Positions 15,628 to 23,796 are shown, numbered from the stretch's first letter. The stretch is DNA of 28,767 bases from Planctomycetota bacterium (GCA_016209585.1 JACQVU010000285.1:1-28767), one strand, 5' to 3'. Numbers and translations are program-made. Notes: a model not told the origin generated them from the sequence alone.

Positions 15628-16869
15628 ATGGCGGTGATGCAACTCTCGAACGTGTCGAAGCGCTACCGCGGGGCGCGGCCGGGAACGGCCACGTCGGCGT
15701 CCGAAGCGGGGGCGGGCCCCGAACGTCCGGGCGAGGTCTGGGCGCTGTGGGAAGTGAGTTTCGCGCCGGAGAAGGGGAAGTTCTACGGCGTGTTGGGGCG
15801 GAACGGCGCCGGCAAGACCACGCTCCTGCGGGTCATGGCCGGCCTCACCGCGCCGACCTCGGGGCGGGTGACGCCTTCCGGGCGTATCGCCGTGGTCATC
15901 GAGCCGGGGGGCGGGTTCTTTCCGGAATTCTCCGGTGTCGACAACGTGTTCCTGTACGGATCGCTTCTGGGATTCACGGAGCGGGAACTGAAGAACCGCT
16001 TCGAGACCATCTCCCGTTTCGCCGACCTGGGCGCGGCGCTCTTCCACCCGGTGCGCACCTACTCGCTCGGCATGACGCTGCGGCTGGCCTTCGCCGTGGC
16101 CGTGGCGGTGGAGCCGGACCTCTTCCTGCTCGACGAGGCCATGCTGGTGGGCGACATCGCCTTCCAGGCGCGGTGCTTCGAGCGCGTTCGCGAGATGCGG
16201 GCGCGCGGCGTGAGCATCGTGTACGCCACGCATGACTACGGCGCCTTGTACGCCATCGCCGACGAGGTCATCTGGCTGGACGAGGGGCGGGTCCGCGAGC
16301 ACGGCGCGCCCCAGCACGCGATCGCCCATTACGTGAACAGCGTGCGCGCCACCCCCGCGCCCCCGCCCGGCGAGGTGCAGCGGGCGTCGCGGACGGGGGC
16401 GGCGGGCGGAACAGCCGAGGCGGCGGGGGGCGATGTCCGGGCGGCGCGGGCCGAGGTCCTGGACGGGCGCGGGCAGCCGTGCGAGGAGATTGAGGTCGGC
16501 GACGCGCTGGAGTTCCGCGCGGGCTTCGACCTCTCCCACTGGCGCGGGCGCGCCTACGCCCATGTGAAGGTGATGCGCAACGACGGGCTGGAATGTTACG
16601 CCACCTCTTCGCGCTGGCAGGAGGTGCGGCTGGAGGGCGGCGGGCGCGGATGCGTGGCGCTGCGCTTCCCAAGCCTGGCGCTGTTGCCGGGCGACTACGT
16701 GGTGCGTGGCCTGCTGGTCGACGACGGCACCGGCCATATCCTGATTCCGGAGCAGGAGATGGCTCGGTTCCGCGTGCGGTTGGTGCAACGGTGGGGGCTG
16801 GGGGTCGGCGTGGCCCATCTGCCGCACGAATGGCGCGTGGTAAAGGAAGCGGGCGCGGCATGCTGTTGA
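15628..16869 (+). CDS. Wzt-like ABC transporter ATP-binding protein
   Basis: A 413-aa protein. NBD: Walker A GRNGAGKT (57-64), the degenerate signature YSLGMTLRLAFA typical of polysaccharide exporters of the Wzt/TagH (ABC-2) type, Walker B DLFLLDEAM and H-loop ATHDYG. A linker (Pro/Gly/Ala-rich, ~250-280) leads to a C-terminal domain (~280-395; EIEVGDALEFRAGFDL, LPGDYVVRGLLVDD) matching the substrate-binding Wzt C-terminal beta-sandwich, which in known systems recognises the end of an O-antigen or teichoic chain. No permease (Wzm) gene is present in the window. It lies 42 bases after the B12 radical SAM gene and overlaps the next radical SAM gene by ten bases, so it belongs to that operon. 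Confidence 0.88.
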   Translation: MAVMQLSNVSKRYRGARPGTATSASEAGAGPERPGEVWALWEVSFAPEKGKFYGVLGRNGAGKTTLLRVMAGLTAPTSGRVTPSGRIAVVIEPGGGFFPEFSGVDNVFLYGSLLGFTERELKNRFETISRFADLGAALFHPVRTYSLGMTLRLAFAVAVAVEPDLFLLDEAMLVGDIAFQARCFERVREMRARGVSIVYATHDYGALYAIADEVIWLDEGRVREHGAPQHAIAHYVNSVRATPAPPPGEVQRASRTGAAGGTAEAAGGDVRAARAEVLDGRGQPCEEIEVGDALEFRAGFDLSHWRGRAYAHVKVMRNDGLECYATSSRWQEVRLEGGGRGCVALRFPSLALLPGDYVVRGLLVDDGTGHILIPEQEMARFRVRLVQRWGLGVGVAHLPHEWRVVKEAGAACC

Positions 16870-17969
16870 GCCTTCCCGTCCAGACGTTGCCGGGCGACGT
16901 CGCGGCGCTCGCGCCGACGCACGGGCCGGAGCACGTCTACGTGCTGCCGGCCTCGATCTGCGACGCGCGCTGCTCGTTCTGTCCGCAGTTCACGCTCTCC
17001 GACGCCGGCCGGCGCGATCTCGGCGGCTACCTCTATGAACAGGGGCATCTCCTGCCGCGCGACACCTTCCAGCGCTTCATCGACGCCCTCGCGCGGCTGG
17101 GCGGCGCCGAGCGCATCTACCTCGCCGGCGGAGAGCCGCTGCTGCACCGCGACCTGCCGGAGTTCAGTCGGCACGCCAACGAGGCGCTGGGCCGGCGCAT
17201 CTGTTCGGTGTTCACCTCGGGGATACAACTGGCGCGGCGCTACCGGGAGGTGCTGGACGCGGAGCCGGACGTGCTTTCCGTCTCCATCAACGGCGTCGAC
17301 GAGGAAACCTACAGTCTGATGAACCTCACCGCCCGGCCGGGAACGCACGCGCGCCTGGTGGAGGCCATGAAGGCGGCCGGCGCCTACGCAACCTCCCGCC
17401 GCATGGACTGGCTGCAATTGCGCTTCTCCGTGGTGCTCACGCGGCCGATCGTGCGGCAGACGCGCGCCCTCTTTGACCTCGCTCTCGCCTGCGGCGTCCG
17501 CCTGCTGGTCTTCACGCCGCTGTTCAAGGTTCGGCTGGCCCACGGGTTCGAATACCAGCACCTCGCCCTGACCCCCGCGGAGTACGACCGCTTCCTCGAC
17601 GACCTCGCCTTCCTGCGCGAAGAGGGCCGCGCCCGCGGCCTGGAGGTGCAACACCCCGGCATGACCGGGCCGGACGGCAGCGTCGACACCCGGGGCTACT
17701 TCGATCTCCACCCCTGCGTCATCGGCTTTCTCGCCACCACCGTCACCGCCGAGGGTCACGTGCGCCCCTGCTGCGCCAGCCGCCTGGTGCTGGGCAACCT
17801 CCACGAGGAGGACTTCGAGAGCATCTGGCGCGGGGAGCGGTACCGCGCCTTCCGCCGCACGGGCACGCGCACGCCCCTGGGCGAGCGGCCGGCCGAGTCC
17901 TGGTGCGACGAGTGCGTCCACGCCGAAATGAACGCGGCTGGGCGGGGCCTGTGCGGCCCCGATCACTAG
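16860..17969 (+). CDS. Radical SAM protein with SPASM-like C-terminus (paralogue 1)
   Basis: A 369-aa protein. The 4Fe-4S motif is CDARCSFC (C34, C38, C41), followed by the SAM-binding GGEPLLHRDL, SVSINGVDEETY, and a C-terminal Cys-rich region (HPCVIGF, VRPCCASRLVLGNL, SWCDECVH) like SPASM/Twitch domains that bind auxiliary clusters. SPASM enzymes often modify peptides or proteins or act in cofactor and sugar pathways. The start ATG (16860) lies within the last codons of the ABC gene (stop 16867-16869), so translation is coupled. Two bases after its stop a close paralogue begins. No small precursor-peptide ORF is obvious nearby. Confidence 0.85.
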   Translation: MLLSLPVQTLPGDVAALAPTHGPEHVYVLPASICDARCSFCPQFTLSDAGRRDLGGYLYEQGHLLPRDTFQRFIDALARLGGAERIYLAGGEPLLHRDLPEFSRHANEALGRRICSVFTSGIQLARRYREVLDAEPDVLSVSINGVDEETYSLMNLTARPGTHARLVEAMKAAGAYATSRRMDWLQLRFSVVLTRPIVRQTRALFDLALACGVRLLVFTPLFKVRLAHGFEYQHLALTPAEYDRFLDDLAFLREEGRARGLEVQHPGMTGPDGSVDTRGYFDLHPCVIGFLATTVTAEGHVRPCCASRLVLGNLHEEDFESIWRGERYRAFRRTGTRTPLGERPAESWCDECVHAEMNAAGRGLCGPDH

Positions 17970-17971
17970 CC

Positions 17972-19162
17972 ATGTCTTCGCCGCCCGGCGCAAAAAGCCA
18001 GGAAACCGCGGTCGCCCGCGACCGCCTGGGGGCCGACTTCGCGGCGGGCCGGCCGTCACGCGGGCCGGAGACGATGTACGTGTTCCCGATCTCCGCCTGC
18101 GACGCGCGCTGCGCGTTCTGTCCGCAATACGTTCTGCCGGGAGACCTCCTGGCCGCCGCCGGCGGCTACTTCTACGAGCAGGGTCACGTCCTGCCCTTCG
18201 ACACCTTCTCGCGCCTGGCGCGCTCGCTCGCCCGGCTGGGCGGCGTCCGCGAGGTGCTCTTCGCCGGCGGCGAGCCGCTGCTCCACCGCCGGTTGCCGGA
18301 CTTCATCCGCTTCGCCAACAAAACGCTGGGCCGGCGGGTGTGCGGCGTCACCAGTTCCGGCTTATCGATGCTGCGGCGCGGGCGGGAGATACTGGACGCG
18401 GAACCGTTCGGCGTCTCCGTGTCGATCAACGCCGGAACCGAGGCCACCTACCGCGCCATCAACCGGACGGCGCGGCCGGGCGACTTCCAGCGCCTGATCG
18501 AGGGCATGCGCCAACTCACCGCGTTGCGTCCCACGCGCGAGCGCACGCGCTTCCGCTTCTCCGCCGTGGTGACGCGCGGTGTGGCGCGCGAGGTTCACGA
18601 TATCTTCCGCCTGGCGGTGGAGTGCCGCGTCGACGTGCTGGCCTTCCTGCGGCTGCAAACCTACGCCGTGAACGGCCGCGCGGCGTACGACGATCTCGCG
18701 CCGACGGCCGAAAACCACCGCCTCTTCCTCGACGACCTGGCCGACGTTTCCGACACGTCGCGGGACCACGGCATCGAGATCGAGTACTGCGGCGCCGGCG
18801 ATGACCGCGGCGTGCGGAACACCCGCGCTCACTTCGACCAGAACCCCTGCGTCATCGGCTTCCTCGCCTCCGCCGTCACGGCCGAGGGGTTCATCCGGCC
18901 GTGCTGTTCCAGCCGCCTCGTGCTGGGGGACCTGAACCGGGAGGAGTTCGAGGACATCTGGCTCGGCCCGCGCTACGCCGAGTTCCGGCGGCTGGGCGCG
19001 CTGACGCCGTCGGGAGCGCGGCCGCCCGACTCCTGGTGCGACGAATGCCTCAACTACGAAGACAACCTGCCCGGCGCCGGCCTGGCCACGCCCGCATGGG
19101 CCGCGACCGCGACCGCGCCGCGCGACGCCGTGTCACATCTCCTCCCGCTGCCGCGGCGGTGA
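17972..19162 (+). CDS. Radical SAM protein with SPASM-like C-terminus (paralogue 2)
   Basis: A 396-aa protein clearly paralogous to the preceding one: shared GPE-x-x-YV, CDARCAFCPQ (C43, C47, C50), YEQGHVLP, GGEPLLHRRLPDF, PCVIGFLAS, RPCCSSRLVLGDLN and SWCDEC. It differs by an extra ~25-residue N-terminus and an Ala/Pro-rich C-terminal tail (~360-396). Probably a tandem duplication followed by divergence, with each copy acting on a different site or substrate; this is an inference. It is the last gene of the 13.6-19.2 kb operon. Confidence 0.85.
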   Translation: MSSPPGAKSQETAVARDRLGADFAAGRPSRGPETMYVFPISACDARCAFCPQYVLPGDLLAAAGGYFYEQGHVLPFDTFSRLARSLARLGGVREVLFAGGEPLLHRRLPDFIRFANKTLGRRVCGVTSSGLSMLRRGREILDAEPFGVSVSINAGTEATYRAINRTARPGDFQRLIEGMRQLTALRPTRERTRFRFSAVVTRGVAREVHDIFRLAVECRVDVLAFLRLQTYAVNGRAAYDDLAPTAENHRLFLDDLADVSDTSRDHGIEIEYCGAGDDRGVRNTRAHFDQNPCVIGFLASAVTAEGFIRPCCSSRLVLGDLNREEFEDIWLGPRYAEFRRLGALTPSGARPPDSWCDECLNYEDNLPGAGLATPAWAATATAPRDAVSHLLPLPRR

Positions 19163-19331
19163 GCGGGAGACAACGTGGCTGACGCTCCAGACCGCCGGCG
19201 CGGCGCCCCGTTCGCACTGTTTGATGAAACCGAAACGCGCGAAGGCGAGCCGACGGGGAGTGACCCTCCGGCGCGGGCTGCGCTTTGTCGCCTTCGCCTT
19301 CCACTTTTTCGATCTCGATCTCGCGCGCGGG

Positions 19332-19359
19332 TTGCGTCGGGGGCGGTTCGTGATACAGT
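19332..19359 (+). promoter_or_regulatory. tRNA promoter
   Basis: -35 TTGCGT (19332-19337), 16-base spacer, -10 TACAGT (19354-19359). The predicted start (~19366) lies three bases before the tRNA. The remainder of 19163-19331 shows no gene on either strand that I can support. Confidence 0.55.
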
Positions 19360-19368
19360 AGTAGAGTC

Positions 19369-19443
19369 CGGGGCGTAGCTCAGTTTGGCTAGAGTGCTTG
19401 ACTGGGGGTCAAGAGGTCGCAGGTTCAAATCCTGTCGCCCCGA
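19369..19443 (+). tRNA. tRNA-Pro (anticodon GGG)
   Basis: A complete 75-nt cloverleaf: acceptor CGGGGCG/CGCCCCG, D stem GCTC, anticodon stem CTTGA/TCAAG with loop CTGGGGG (anticodon GGG, reading CCC/CCU), T arm GCAGG-TTCAAAT-CCTGT, discriminator A. The C1-G72 pair plus A73 is the known identity pattern of bacterial tRNA-Pro. CCA is not encoded. Confidence 0.95.
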
Positions 19444-19446
19444 TAG

Positions 19447-19494
19447 CCGAAGGAGGGCTTCCACCGTCGCGAGGGGAAGTCCTCCGCGGTTTTT
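19447..19494 (+). terminator. Rho-independent terminator after tRNA-Pro
   Basis: GGAGGGCTTCC (19452-19462) pairs with GGAAGTCCTCC (19475-19485), 11 bp with one G-U, followed shortly by GCGG and a run of five T (19490-19494). It ends only six bases before the ATG of the next gene, so that gene must use read-through or a promoter inside the tRNA region. Confidence 0.75.
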
Positions 19495-19500
19495 GGGGAC

Positions 19501-20259
19501 ATGAAACCGGTCATCGCCATCACTTGTGACCACGACCTGCGGCGCGGGCGGGAGATGTCGTTCCTCTACGCCGACTATTACGACGCCGTGGCGGAAGCCG
19601 GCGCGATCCCGCTGCTGGTCCCCCCGCTGGCGAACGCTGACGACGCGCGCGATCTGCTGGCCGTGGCGTCAGCCGTGCTCTTCACCGGCGGCGATGACCT
19701 GCACCCGCGCCACTACGGGGCGACCGAGGTGCGGCCGGAGGTGACGCTCCAGATGGAGCGGCGGGAACGTTTCGAGTTGCCGTTCGCGCGCCTGACGCTG
19801 GATGCCGGGTTGCCGCTCCTGGGGATCTGTGCCGGCGCCCAGTTGATCAACGCCGTGCGCGGGGGCACGCTGTACCAGGATCTCGGCGCGGAGGTCGGCG
19901 CGGCCGCGGCGGCCACCCACCGCGACCCCAACGCGCCGCCGCACGCGCGGCACGAGGTGCGGGTGGCGCCGGGTTCGCTCCTGTCCGACGTGGTTCAGGG
20001 CGCGGGGCGGCTGATGGTGAACTCCATTCACCACCAGGCGATCCGGGCGCTGGCCCCCGGTTTGCGCGCCTCGGCGGTCGCGGAGGACGGAGTGGTGGAG
20101 GCGGTGGAAGACCCGGCGCGGCCCTTCTGCCTGGCCGTCCAGTGGCATCCCGAACTGCTGCGCCACGACGCGCCGCAGCGCCGGTTGTTCGAGGCCCTGG
20201 TTCGGGCCGCCGAGGGGTTCCGCGACGCCGCAGGGCCATGCCGCGCCCACGAGAAGTGA
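19501..20259 (+). CDS. Peptidase C26 / class I glutamine amidotransferase-like hydrolase
   Basis: A 252-aa protein with a class I GATase fold: MKPVIAIT start, FTGGDDLHPRHYG (61-73), nucleophile elbow GICAGAQ (C110), NSIHHQAIRALAP, and the catalytic His in VQWHPELL (H216, with E218). This matches the gamma-glutamyl-gamma-aminobutyrate hydrolase (PuuD-like) / peptidase C26 family, which cleaves gamma-glutamyl bonds. The triad is complete. The start at 19501 has only a weak ribosome binding site directly against the ATG. No putrescine genes are adjacent, so the substrate is uncertain. A short hairpin follows the gene. Confidence 0.88.
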   Translation: MKPVIAITCDHDLRRGREMSFLYADYYDAVAEAGAIPLLVPPLANADDARDLLAVASAVLFTGGDDLHPRHYGATEVRPEVTLQMERRERFELPFARLTLDAGLPLLGICAGAQLINAVRGGTLYQDLGAEVGAAAAATHRDPNAPPHARHEVRVAPGSLLSDVVQGAGRLMVNSIHHQAIRALAPGLRASAVAEDGVVEAVEDPARPFCLAVQWHPELLRHDAPQRRLFEALVRAAEGFRDAAGPCRAHEK

Positions 20260-20263
20260 ACCG

Positions 20264-20283
20264 CGGGGGTCTGATCCCCGTTT
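20264..20283 (+). terminator. Short hairpin with T run after the C26 gene
   Basis: CGGGGG pairs with TCCCCG around a TCTGA-type loop (about 20264-20280), followed by TTT (20281-20283). A weak intrinsic terminator just after the stop at 20257-20259. Confidence 0.4.
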
Positions 20284-20351
20284 AATGGAGGGAGAACGGG
20301 GCAAAGACCGGCCCGCGGTGACCGAAACGGGGAACGCGAGGCGCTCTCGTT

Positions 20352-22091
20352 ATGTTCAACCTTCCGCGGCTTCCGACGCCCGGCGGCGGCGACCGCCCCG
20401 ACCCGCGCGGCAACTGGCGGCGCATCATCCTGCTGGTGGCGCTCTTCTGCGGCCTGCTGGCGGCCTACGTCGCGCTCATCGCCCCCATGACGCGCGGTGG
20501 CAGCCAGGCGGCCACTACCCCCGGCGCGGCGGCGGCCGGCAAGGGCGAGGAGACCGCGGCGGACGGCGACATCCCCCCCGCCGGCGGCGGCGCGAAGCCC
20601 GACCGGCGCGATGAGGGCATCGATCTCATCCCCCAGCCCGATCAGTCCGCGCCCGATGGCGAACAGCAGATCGAGAGCGAGGGCGTCGAACAGATTCGCC
20701 GCGGCTGCAAGCCGCCGGTGGTGGAACTGACCGACTACGACCGTGAACACCTGGTGCCGCGGGTGCCGCTGCGGAGCAAGCGGCCGCCGGACTTCTACAA
20801 GGAGCCGCTTCCTGGCATTCGCGACGCCTTCCTGAAGCGCATGGCCACGATCTCCGACCAGGCGCTGGCCGACGGGGCCACGCCGGTGGAGATTCCCGAA
20901 TTCGGGTCGGTCTTCCTGGCCGGCTATTGGAAGGAGATGCGGGAACTGACCGGCCGCGCCTTCCGGTTCGAGGGCTACCTGTGGGATGTCCGGCCGGTGC
21001 CGCTCTCGTTTCCCATCGAGGCGCCGGGCGGCGTCCGGTACGAGCAGTACTACCGCGCGACCATCTGCCGCTCATACGACGAACAGTACACCATCGTCAA
21101 CGCCGACTTCCTGGAGCCGGCGGGCGACCTGGACCGTGGCGAATGGGTCTCTTTCGTCGGCGCTTATTTCAAGAAACTCGAACGGCCCGACGTCCGCGGC
21201 TTCCGCGACTATCCTCCCAACTTCATCTGCGCCATCGGCCGGCGCCTCGAACGCCTCGCCCCGGACCGCATCCCCACGCAGAAAATCTCGGCCGACTCCC
21301 TCCGCCAGGCCGCGGCCGCCATTCGTGACGAGGAAGACGAGGCCATGAACGTCTTCAACGCCGCCGCCAACATCCAGTACCTGCGGCTGGCGGCCGGCGC
21401 CTCCGACGCCGAGTTGCGCGCCCTCCAGCAGAACAACCTGCAGTTCCTCGACTTCCACGCCTCGCCCACCACCCATCGCGCCAAGGGCCGGCGCTGGCGC
21501 GGGCGGCTGGAACACCTCCGCAAGGTCAACCTGCCCCCCAACGAGACCGGCCTCACCCATTTCTGGGAGGCGCAGTTGCAACTCAGCCTGGGGGTGCTGG
21601 TGACGGCCCATTTCCTCGACCCGCCGCCGACCGGCCTGGCGCCGAAGGAGACGGAGGTCTTCTTCGACGGCGTTTTCCTCCAGAACTTCAAGTACGAGAC
21701 CAACGATCCCAGCGCGGAGCGGCGCTACTACAAGTCGCCGCTCTTCGTCGGCCGGCGCATCGAGATCGCCCCCCCGCCGGTGCGCGACAAACTGCCCACC
21801 TACATCGTGGGCGGAATGGTGCTTTTAATCTTCATCGCCATCGGCCTCCTCGCCTGGCGCTCTTCCGCCGAACAGCGGGCCTCCGACCGCATGGAGTTCG
21901 AACGCAGCGCCCGCCGCCGGGAACGCCAGCGCGCCCGCGCCGCCGCCAAAGACGCCGCGGCCGGGCCGGCGGCCCCGCCAGCCCCCCCGGCGACGCCGCC
22001 CGCGCCGGCGCCCGATTCGCCCGCGTCCCACCCACTGCCAGCCCCCGATCCGCCCGCGTCCCCCCCGCCGCCACAGGAGCCGCGAGCGTGA
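20352..22091 (+). CDS. Two-TM membrane protein of unknown function
   Basis: 579 aa. A short Pro-rich cytoplasmic start is followed by a TM helix (about 24-44, IILLVALFCGLLAAYVALI), a long presumably periplasmic domain of ~430 residues (about 50-480), a second TM helix (~482-505, YIVGGMVLLIFIAIGLLAW), a basic coiled stretch (RRRERQRARAAAKD) and a Pro/Ala-rich C-terminal tail. The central region contains conserved-looking strands (RFEGYLWDVRPVPLSF, WVSFVGAYFKKLE) but no family I recognise. It looks intact. A likely envelope protein; the role is unknown. Confidence 0.75.
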   Translation: MFNLPRLPTPGGGDRPDPRGNWRRIILLVALFCGLLAAYVALIAPMTRGGSQAATTPGAAAAGKGEETAADGDIPPAGGGAKPDRRDEGIDLIPQPDQSAPDGEQQIESEGVEQIRRGCKPPVVELTDYDREHLVPRVPLRSKRPPDFYKEPLPGIRDAFLKRMATISDQALADGATPVEIPEFGSVFLAGYWKEMRELTGRAFRFEGYLWDVRPVPLSFPIEAPGGVRYEQYYRATICRSYDEQYTIVNADFLEPAGDLDRGEWVSFVGAYFKKLERPDVRGFRDYPPNFICAIGRRLERLAPDRIPTQKISADSLRQAAAAIRDEEDEAMNVFNAAANIQYLRLAAGASDAELRALQQNNLQFLDFHASPTTHRAKGRRWRGRLEHLRKVNLPPNETGLTHFWEAQLQLSLGVLVTAHFLDPPPTGLAPKETEVFFDGVFLQNFKYETNDPSAERRYYKSPLFVGRRIEIAPPPVRDKLPTYIVGGMVLLIFIAIGLLAWRSSAEQRASDRMEFERSARRRERQRARAAAKDAAAGPAAPPAPPATPPAPAPDSPASHPLPAPDPPASPPPPQEPRA

Positions 22092-22116
22092 GCGACCGGA
22101 CGCGGCGCGTAGCGTC

Positions 22117-22147
22117 GGGAGTGCGCCGGCTTGCCGGCACTCTTCCC
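22117..22147. repeat. Imperfect GCCGGC-type hairpin
   Basis: GAGTG..CCGG and CCGGCACTC flank a CTTG loop just after the stop of the 20352 gene. Its core resembles the GGCAAGCCGCC hairpin at 23042-23059, so both may belong to a dispersed family. Confidence 0.45.
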
Positions 22148-22172
22148 TCGCGCGACTTGCCGCGCATTGCGC

Positions 22173-22436
22173 GTGCCGACTCGCTTCGCCACTTTCAGCC
22201 CGCTTCTGCTGGTCTTGGCGGCCATTCGCGATCGCGCGCGAGACGCCGGATCCCCAAAGCTGGCGGATTCCATTCACGACCTATACCTCACGAACCGCTT
22301 CCAATAAGGCTCCGACCGCTACAAGTTGTTGCCAACCCGCGGGAAAGAGCCCACGCACAGCGACCGGGCCGCGTTCGTAGCGATCATCGATGGGAAAAAG
22401 CCCGATGGCCCGCCGAGTCAGCTGTACGCGGCGTAA
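22173..22436 (+). pseudogene. Interrupted unknown gene (in-frame stop)
   Basis: Frame 3 from a possible GTG at 22173 reads FSPLLLVLAAIRDRARDAG, ADSIHDLYLTNRFQ, then TAA at 22305-22307, then resumes in the same frame with GSDRYKLLPTRGKEP, DRAAFVAIIDGKKPDG and QLYAA to TAA at 22434-22436. Both halves have the look of real protein, so this is probably one gene with a nonsense mutation, or one read through. The last stop overlaps the next start (TAATG at 22434-22438). Function unknown. Confidence 0.4.
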
Positions 22437-22963
22437 TGAGTATCGACGTGAAACGGCACGATGAGGTGTATGAGAAGAAAATGACGTCGAAAGTGCGGGC
22501 AGGGATTCCGCCGAAGAAAAACTCGATGATCTCGTTCGCGTGGCTCGACACTACGAGCGACTCATCTATCCGCAGCGTGAGGAGTGCGCGGCGGTGCGTG
22601 AACGTCTCGTTCGGCTGGAGTGTTTCCGCGTTCGCCGGTACGTCTGCGGAGAAAAACGCGCGGAGCTCAACGAGATTTTCACGGCGCTGTATCGCAGGGC
22701 CGACCAGTACACGCCGCTTTCCGACGGAGTGAAAGAAGTCCTCGGATCCAGGAATTACCCGGGGGACGAGGGACAGCCTGGTCAGGGACTTCCCCAAGAT
22801 CATCAGGCGCTCCCCCGGCGGATTGCGGGATCCGAGGGAGATCCGCCCGGGCGTGTACTACGAGGGAAACCTGAGCGCGGACGCTATCCTATTGTATTGC
22901 AAGCAAGTCGTGCAGACCGTCGGCTGGAAGTCCCATGACTGGGACGTGGAGACCGGCGAGTAG
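22436..22963 (+). pseudogene. Frameshifted unknown gene
   Basis: The ATG at 22436 begins in frame 2 (MSIDVKRHDEVYEKK). A strongly protein-like reading then runs in frame 1 from ~22474 (DSAEEKLDDLVRVARHYERL, YVCGEKRAELNEIF, ADQYTPLSDGVKEVLG). From ~22765 frame 2 again carries the convincing sequence (SLVRDFPKIIRRSPGG, GVYYEGNLSADAILL, VGWKSHDWDVETGE) up to TAG at 22961-22963. At least one indel near 22755-22770, and probably another near 22470-22480, breaks the gene. I recognise no family. The lower GC suggests foreign DNA. Confidence 0.5.
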
Positions 22964-23017
22964 ACATCCCCACCGCGCGTCCGCCTGGCCCACGACGCGT
23001 TCGCGTCTTGCTCAAAC

Positions 23018-23059
23018 GCGGGGCAAGCCCCGCGGCGAAGAGCGGCGGCAAGCCGCCGC
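23018..23059. repeat. Two adjacent GC-rich hairpins, REP-like
   Basis: GCGGGG-caag-CCCCGC (23018-23033) and GCGGCGGC-aa-GCCGCCGC (23042-23059), then CACTCC. They lie in the 290-base gap 22964-23253, in which I see no gene. Paired hairpins with AAG loops of this kind are typical of dispersed extragenic repeats in GC-rich bacteria. Confidence 0.6.
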
Positions 23060-23204
23060 ACTCCTCCACGTCGCCGCGTTCCAGGTTGAACTTCGCCGCT
23101 CGCGGCCGCGGAAAGGGCGTGCGCCCGGTATGGGCACGGCGCGCGCGGGCGCCCGTCCCGGCGGCGGCCGCCGGTTCGGAGATCCAGTTTCCACGTAGGC
23201 GCGG

Positions 23205-23210
23205 TATACT
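23205..23210 (+). promoter_or_regulatory. Candidate -10 box of the second hicBA module
   Basis: TATACT at 23205-23210, 44 bases before the ATG of the frameshifted HicB gene. No good -35 box is present at the right distance, so support is partial. Confidence 0.35.
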
Positions 23211-23253
23211 TCCGCTGAGGGAGCAGAGACGCACGGGAGGCAAGAGGCTCGCG

Positions 23254-23459
23254 ATGCAAGAGATCATCTTTCTCGTGGAGGAAGCCGATGAGGGGGGTAC
23301 AGCGCGAGGGCGCTCGGCGAGTCCATTTTCACCGAGGGCGACACGATGGACGATCTTCGCGCGAACGTGAAAGAGGCGGTGCGCTGCCATTTTGAAGAGG
23401 GAGGCGCGCCGAGGGTGGTACGCCTCCACTTCGTCCGCGAAGAACTTCTCTCCCTATGA
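23254..23459 (+). pseudogene. hicB: HicB-like antitoxin gene, frameshifted at a G run
   Basis: The ATG at 23254 reads MQEIIFLVEEADEGG. The frame is then lost at the G6 run 23292-23297; adding one G restores YSARALGESIFTEGD, TMDDLRANVKEAVRCHFEEG, RVVRLHFVREELLSL and TGA at 23457-23459. The restored protein (~68 aa) is a typical short HicB-type antitoxin partner of HicA. GGGAGG lies upstream of the start. The stop overlaps the HicA start (ATGA). Either a true inactivating deletion, a phase-variable run, or a homopolymer sequencing error. Confidence 0.75.
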
Positions 23460-23700
23460 GACTGCCCCGCGATGTCTCGGGTGAAAGACTGGCGAAGGCG
23501 TTGCGCGTGCTGGGATACGAGACCACGCGGCAGACGGGCAGCCACCTTCGCCTGACCACCCAACAGAACGGGAACACCACGTCACGATTCCTCTTCACAA
23601 TCCGTTGCGCGTAGGCACGCTGGCGTCCATTCTCGCCGACGTGGCCGCCCATTTCGCCCTGACACGGGATCAGGTGGCGCAGCGCATTCTCGGCATATGA
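23456..23700 (+). pseudogene. hicA: HicA-like toxin gene, frameshifted at a G run
   Basis: The ATG at 23456 gives MRLPRDVSGERLAKALRVLGYETTRQTGSHLRL. The GSH motif of HicA carries the catalytic His. At GGG 23570-23572 one base is missing; with GGGG the reading continues EHHVTIPLHNPLRVGTLASIL and AQRILGI to TGA at 23698-23700, giving ~81 aa. Without the correction it stops at TAG 23612-23614. It is the toxin partner of the preceding HicB-like gene, with the same ATGA overlap as the intact pair at 1312-1772. Confidence 0.75.
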
Positions 23701-23796
23701 CGTCGCGCGGCGCGTCGCACCCGTTCGGTGACACGGGGTGCGATCCGGCAACCGGATCGGCGACATGATCTGGTCGTACACAATGAATCCGCGCCC

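Noticed and set aside
16695..18059. 454-aa minus-strand ORF opposite the first SPASM-like gene
   Set aside because: Antisense shadow with no recognisable domain.
19054..19533. Minus-strand ORF with RQDLNLRPLDPQSS sequence
   Set aside because: This is the well-known false ORF antisense to a tRNA gene (here tRNA-Pro at 19369-19443).
22384..22803. 139-aa minus-strand ORF in the broken-gene region
   Set aside because: The opposite strand gives better protein-like segments; this reading has no family features.
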